Shown here: piece after piece, positions 60,748 to 64,000 of the stretch
Layout of the letters: the number at the start of each line of letters is the position of its first letter
How positions within the stretch are numbered: position 1 is the stretch's first letter
The notes under the pieces: generated by a model
The model's input: only the letters and a program-made list of their open reading frames with translations
Database searches by the model: none
Told to the model about the DNA's origin: nothing
Assembly: GCA_041905595.1 (NCBI GenBank)
Contig: JAYRKT010000016.1
Location: 1 to 64,000 of the forward strand
Reading direction: 5' to 3'
DNA length: 64,000 nucleotides
Source: Aliitabrizicola sp041905595
GTDB lineage: Bacteria > Pseudomonadota > Alphaproteobacteria > Rhodobacterales > Rhodobacteraceae
Program-made: the position numbers and the translations under genes

Positions 60748-62727
60748 TCAGACAGCCACACGCTCACCCAGTTCAACGACACGATCCCGCGGCAGGTGGT
60801 AATAGTCCGTCGGGTCGGCCGAGAAGCGCGACAGCAGCGCATAGATCTGGTCCAGCAACCGTTCAATCCCAATCGGCCCGGTCACGACCGGACGGCGACG
60901 ACCGAGGAAGAAACTGGAACTCATAACGTCGAACTTCAGACCTGCCCGCCGGGCAATCCCCATGGACTTGCTGATGTTTGGCGTCTCCATGAACCCGAAC
61001 CGCAGCGTCAGCCGGCCGAAATGCTCGCCCAACCGTTCCCATGTCGCCCGTTCCTCTGGCGCGGCGACCGGGGTTCGCAGTGTGTCGACCGTAAGAATCA
61101 CGGTCTGGTCATGCAGCACGCGGTTATGCTTGAGGTTGTGCAGCAGGGCCGACGGTACGACCGTCGCATCGGGCGTGAGGAAGAAGGCCGTGCCAGGGCA
61201 GATATGGACCGAGCTGTGCCCCATCGAACGGACGAAGCCCTCCAGCCCGACGAGTTGCTTGTGTGCCTTTGCCAGCACGTTCTGCGACCCGCGCCACCAG
61301 GCCCACATGATAAGGCCCATAGCCGCCGCCACCATCAGCGGCACATAGCCGCCCTCTTCCACCTTGATCAGGTTCGAGGACAGGAAGGCGATTTCCAGGG
61401 CCGCGATCGGCAGCGCGAACAGGATCGTCGTTCCCAGTTTCAGCCGGCCCGACGCGACGATGAAGATGATGCCAAGCAGGGTGGTCACGATCATCGTGCC
61501 AGTCACAGCAATGCCGTAAGCCGAGGCCAGGGCGCTCGACGACCCGAAGCTCAAGACCAGCCAAAGTACGCCAAAAAGCATCGCCCAGTTGACCGAACCG
61601 ATATAGATCTGCCCGCTCTGGTCGTGCGATGTGTGCCGGATCGTGACGCGCGGCAGCAGGCCAAGCTGCACCGCCGCCCGCGCCATCGAATAGGCGCCGG
61701 TAATCACCGCCTGCGCCGCGATGACAGTGGCCATCGTCGCCAACGCGACAAGGAACGGCAGCGTGGTCTCCGAAGCAAGCAGGAAGAACGGATCGCTGAT
61801 CGCCTCAGGCCGGGTCAGGACAAGCGCGCCCTGCCCCAGATAGTTCAGCACAAGCGCCGGAAAGACCAAGACAAACCAGGCGAGCCGAATTGGCCGCCGC
61901 CCGAAGTGGCCAAGGTCGGCGTAAAGCGCCTCGGCCCCGGTGACCGAAAGGAAGACCGCGCCCAGAACGATGAAGGCAACCCCGAGATGGTCCATGAGGA
62001 ATGTGACCGACAGCAGCGGGTTGAACGCCGTCAGCACAATCGGGGCATGGATGATTTCGGTCAGGCCCAGCCAACCTAGAACCAGGAACCAGACCGCAGT
62101 AATCGGCCCGAAAGCAAAGGCGATGGAACCCGTCCCGCTTCTTTGCACCACGAAAAGCGCCAGCAGGATGCCCAGTGTGATGGGCACGACGAACCGTTCC
62201 ATCGAAGGCAGGATCAGTTCCGTCCCCTCGACCGCCGATAGCACCGAGATTGCGGGTGTAATGATCGCGTCACCGGCAAACAGCGCCGCCCCCGCAACGG
62301 CAAGGGAAAGCACCGGCAAGGATCTCTTCCCGATGGCCAGACGGGCGAGGGTGTAAAGCGCCAGAACGCCGCCTTCGCCCCTGTTGTCAGCGCGCAAGAG
62401 CAGCATGACGTATTTCACGGTCACGACAATAGTGAGCGTCCATATGATGAGCGACAGCAGGCCCAGCACCTCGGACTGTTGCAATCCGTCATGGGCAACC
62501 GGACTCAGCGCCTCGCGAAAGGCGTAGATCGGGCTTGTGCCGATGTCGCCATAGACGACGCCTAGCGCCCCGAGCGTCAGTGCCGCTACGCCGGAAGGCG
62601 CGGCATGCCCGTGCCGTTCTTCGGACTCGTCGCGCAGGAAAGTCGCGATATCCAGTTCACCATCGTCGAAGAGCGGCAACTGGCGTTCTCTCGGCTGTTG
62701 CCGATCCTGAGAATGATTCTTTGTCAT
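60748..62727 (-). CDS. kup: Kup-family potassium transporter
   Basis: A 659 aa low-affinity K+ uptake protein with about twelve membrane segments and a soluble C-terminal domain from about residue 465. The family blocks ALGVVYGDIGTSPIYAFREAL and GALALYTLAR-like GEGGVLALYTLA, GDAIITPAISVLSAVEG, and GQIYIGSVNWAM are present. An N-terminal 40-residue charged extension precedes the first segment. The ribosome binding site is weak. A TGTGAC/GTCACA inverted repeat lies about 100 bases upstream. Confidence 0.94.
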   Translation of the reverse strand: MTKNHSQDRQQPRERQLPLFDDGELDIATFLRDESEERHGHAAPSGVAALTLGALGVVYGDIGTSPIYAFREALSPVAHDGLQQSEVLGLLSLIIWTLTIVVTVKYVMLLLRADNRGEGGVLALYTLARLAIGKRSLPVLSLAVAGAALFAGDAIITPAISVLSAVEGTELILPSMERFVVPITLGILLALFVVQRSGTGSIAFAFGPITAVWFLVLGWLGLTEIIHAPIVLTAFNPLLSVTFLMDHLGVAFIVLGAVFLSVTGAEALYADLGHFGRRPIRLAWFVLVFPALVLNYLGQGALVLTRPEAISDPFFLLASETTLPFLVALATMATVIAAQAVITGAYSMARAAVQLGLLPRVTIRHTSHDQSGQIYIGSVNWAMLFGVLWLVLSFGSSSALASAYGIAVTGTMIVTTLLGIIFIVASGRLKLGTTILFALPIAALEIAFLSSNLIKVEEGGYVPLMVAAAMGLIMWAWWRGSQNVLAKAHKQLVGLEGFVRSMGHSSVHICPGTAFFLTPDATVVPSALLHNLKHNRVLHDQTVILTVDTLRTPVAAPEERATWERLGEHFGRLTLRFGFMETPNISKSMGIARRAGLKFDVMSSSFFLGRRRPVVTGPIGIERLLDQIYALLSRFSADPTDYYHLPRDRVVELGERVAV

Positions 62728-62829
62728 CTGGGGAATAGCTGCGGTCTACAGCCGGAAGCAGGCAGATCAGCCAACGCCTTCATCGCCCGTTGCTCCCGCG
62801 CCGGCCGGAACAAGCTCCTGTATCGACCG

Positions 62830-62848
62830 TGTGACAGCCACGGTCACA
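62830..62848. promoter_or_regulatory. inverted repeat upstream of kup
   Basis: TGTGAC (62830-62835) and GTCACA (62843-62848) flank seven bases, 103-121 bases before the kup start. The arms resemble CRP half-sites, but the spacing (nine bases between TGTGA and TCACA) is not that of a CRP site (six). Confidence 0.35.
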
Positions 62849-62890
62849 GCAACTTTACCGGCGGGGCCACTACCTCGCAAGATGATTCTG

Positions 62891-62923
62891 CATCGCGGCA
62901 TCCGTGTCCGGGATGCCGCGATG
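62891..62923 (-). terminator. strong hairpin downstream of the TerC gene
   Basis: CATCGCGGCATCC (62891-62903) pairs perfectly with GGATGCCGCGATG (62911-62923), a 13-bp stem with a seven-base loop, 22 bases past the TerC stop on the minus strand. No clear U-run follows, so it may be a rho-independent terminator without a good tract or an RNA 3' stabiliser. Confidence 0.55.
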
Positions 62924-62944
62924 TGCGCAGGACCGGCGCAAGGT

Positions 62945-63925
62945 CTAGTGCGTGACCGCCTCGCGTCGGCTGCGCCACAGCGAATAGACGGTGCCAGCCC
63001 CCAGGATGGCAAACGTGACCGCCAGAGACCAGGACGCGGGAAACTTTTCCCATCCCAGCAGGTCGGCGACAAAGATCTTCGACCCGATGAAGACCAGGAG
63101 GATCGCCAGGGCGTGTTTCAGGTAGTGGAAGCGGTGGAGCACCGCGGCCAGCGCGAAATAAAGCGCGCGAAGTCCAAGGATCGCGAAGATGTTCGAGGTG
63201 TAGACGATGTAGGGGTCGGTTGTGATCGCAAAGACGGCAGGCACCGAGTCGACGGCGAAGACGAGGTCGGCAATCTCGATCAGGACCAGCGCAAGAAACA
63301 GCGGCGTCATCCAGCGGACAACCTTGCCGGTCTTGGGGTCGGCCTCACGCACGAAGAAGGCATGGCCATGCAGTTTGTCGGTCACCCGGAAATGCTTGCG
63401 CAGGAACTTCAGCACCGGGTTCTCGCTCAGATCGGTCTCCTTTTCGTCGGTGACCAGCATCTTGATGCCAGTAAAGATCAGAAACGCCGCGAAGAGGTAA
63501 AGCACCCAGCCATACTGCGCGACCAGCGTCGCCCCGACACCGATCATGATGCCCCGCAGGACGATCACACCCAGGATGCCCCAGAACAGCACGCGGTGCT
63601 GATAGGCGCGCGGGATAGCGAAAAAGCTGAAGATCAGCGCGATGACAAAGACGTTGTCCAGGGCCAGCGTCTTTTCCACCACAAAGGCGGTCATGTATTC
63701 GGCAGCCGAGTTCGCTCCGAACTGGAACCAGACGAAGCCGCCGAAGGCGATGCCAAGGCTGATGTAAAGCGCAGAAAGTTTCAGGCTTTCTCGGACCCCG
63801 ATCTCGTGATCCTCGCGGTTCAGCACACCCAGGTCAAAGACCAGAAGCGCCAGAACGATGCCGATAAAGGTAAGCCACAACCAGACTGGCGTGCCCAGAA
63901 ACAGGGTGTAAAGCAGGTTTTCCAT
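62945..63925 (-). CDS. TerC/Alx-family membrane protein
   Basis: A 326 aa protein with about eight or nine membrane segments. TerC motifs: FVVEKTLALDNVFVIALIFSFF and EIADLVFAVDSVPAVFAI, with acidic residues inside the membrane. Alx exports Mn2+ in E. coli, and TerC members are linked to tellurite resistance or metal homeostasis. GAGAGGA precedes ATG 63925. The remaining 75 bases of the window upstream show no yybP-ykoY riboswitch that I can confirm. Confidence 0.9.
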   Translation of the reverse strand: MENLLYTLFLGTPVWLWLTFIGIVLALLVFDLGVLNREDHEIGVRESLKLSALYISLGIAFGGFVWFQFGANSAAEYMTAFVVEKTLALDNVFVIALIFSFFAIPRAYQHRVLFWGILGVIVLRGIMIGVGATLVAQYGWVLYLFAAFLIFTGIKMLVTDEKETDLSENPVLKFLRKHFRVTDKLHGHAFFVREADPKTGKVVRWMTPLFLALVLIEIADLVFAVDSVPAVFAITTDPYIVYTSNIFAILGLRALYFALAAVLHRFHYLKHALAILLVFIGSKIFVADLLGWEKFPASWSLAVTFAILGAGTVYSLWRSRREAVTH

Positions 63926-64000
63926 TCGCGTCCTCTCGCAATCTCCGATCGCACCTGACGCCTGCCTTCCCCGTATTCGTGGGATTACCGGGCGGACACC

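Noticed and set aside
63926..64000. yybP-ykoY manganese riboswitch before the TerC gene
   Set aside because: Only 75 bases are left in the window and the conserved GGGGAGUAGC and paired blocks are not found; the rest is out of view.
1..64000. Prophage, integrative element or attachment sites around the tail cassette
   Set aside because: No integrase, transposase, tRNA target or direct repeat was seen on either side of 49241-52503.

Overview
The window is a high-GC, densely packed piece of an alphaproteobacterial chromosome, most likely from the family Rhodobacteraceae. Pointers to this are the gene neighbourhoods (DUF1674 next to rsmB, a heparinase-family gene and purH; a BamF-type lipoprotein; DUF1326/DUF2182; membrane-bound urate oxidase PuuD), a porin of the Rhodobacter type, and a MutL that carries the endonuclease motif. 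I saw no rRNA, tRNA, CRISPR array, transposase or integrase.

Layout. 1-9.4 kb: the 5' part of an Old Yellow Enzyme/trimethylamine-dehydrogenase-type flavoprotein, a porin, an aldehyde dehydrogenase coupled to a metallophosphoesterase, a 1-Cys peroxiredoxin, a class V aminotransferase, a two-gene iron uptake unit (cupredoxin-fold protein plus FTR1 permease) and an L,D-transpeptidase. 9.5-18.2 kb: the RNA and translation string rbfA, truB, rpsO, pnp on the minus strand, opened up by a phosphodiester glycosidase-like gene, DUF1643, a DMT exporter, 5-formyl-THF cyclo-ligase and an opposite-strand RTX-repeat protein. 18.3-32 kb: mostly plus-strand housekeeping genes (dapB, rsmB, heparinase family, purH, lspA, bamF-like, two M16 peptidase subunits, mutL, rmuC, hutD). 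31.9-34.9 kb: zinc uptake (znuB, znuC, zur, divergent znuA) with a palindromic Zur-type site between zur and znuA. 35-45.2 kb: a purine/ureide catabolism region (ureohydrolase, bicupin, puuD, lysR, uraH, puuE-uraD fusion, ureidoglycine aminohydrolase, allA) with a DUF1326/DUF2182 pair inserted. 45.2-49.2 kb: a GAPDH-family gene, a DUF533 protein and a P1B-4 metal ATPase. 49.2-52.5 kb: a compact four-gene phage tail/receptor-binding type cassette without other phage genes. 52.7-54.8 kb: a soluble Ser/Thr kinase fused to a universal stress protein domain, one base downstream of a metallophosphoesterase. 55.3-60.4 kb: acetyl-CoA synthetase, adenylate kinase, an MHS-type transporter and a stand-alone receiver protein. 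60.4-64 kb: a small membrane protein, a Kup potassium transporter and a TerC/Alx protein.

How the genes work together. The ureide genes convert urate through 5-hydroxyisourate, OHCU, allantoin and ureidoglycine to glyoxylate; allantoate amidohydrolase and xanthine dehydrogenase must lie elsewhere. Acs releases AMP and the next gene, adk, can recycle it. The zinc genes form a self-contained Zur-controlled uptake unit in which the histidine-rich stretch sits on the ATPase instead of the binding protein. The parts most worth a second look are the orphan tail cassette (49241-52503), the kinase-USP/phosphoesterase pair (52683-54846), the DUF1326/DUF2182 pair (40264-41728), the acs-adk-transporter cassette, and an intergenic hairpin-plus-tail repeat present at 6218-6273 and 44550-44623. 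All functions are read from sequence motifs and order; nothing was searched against a database.
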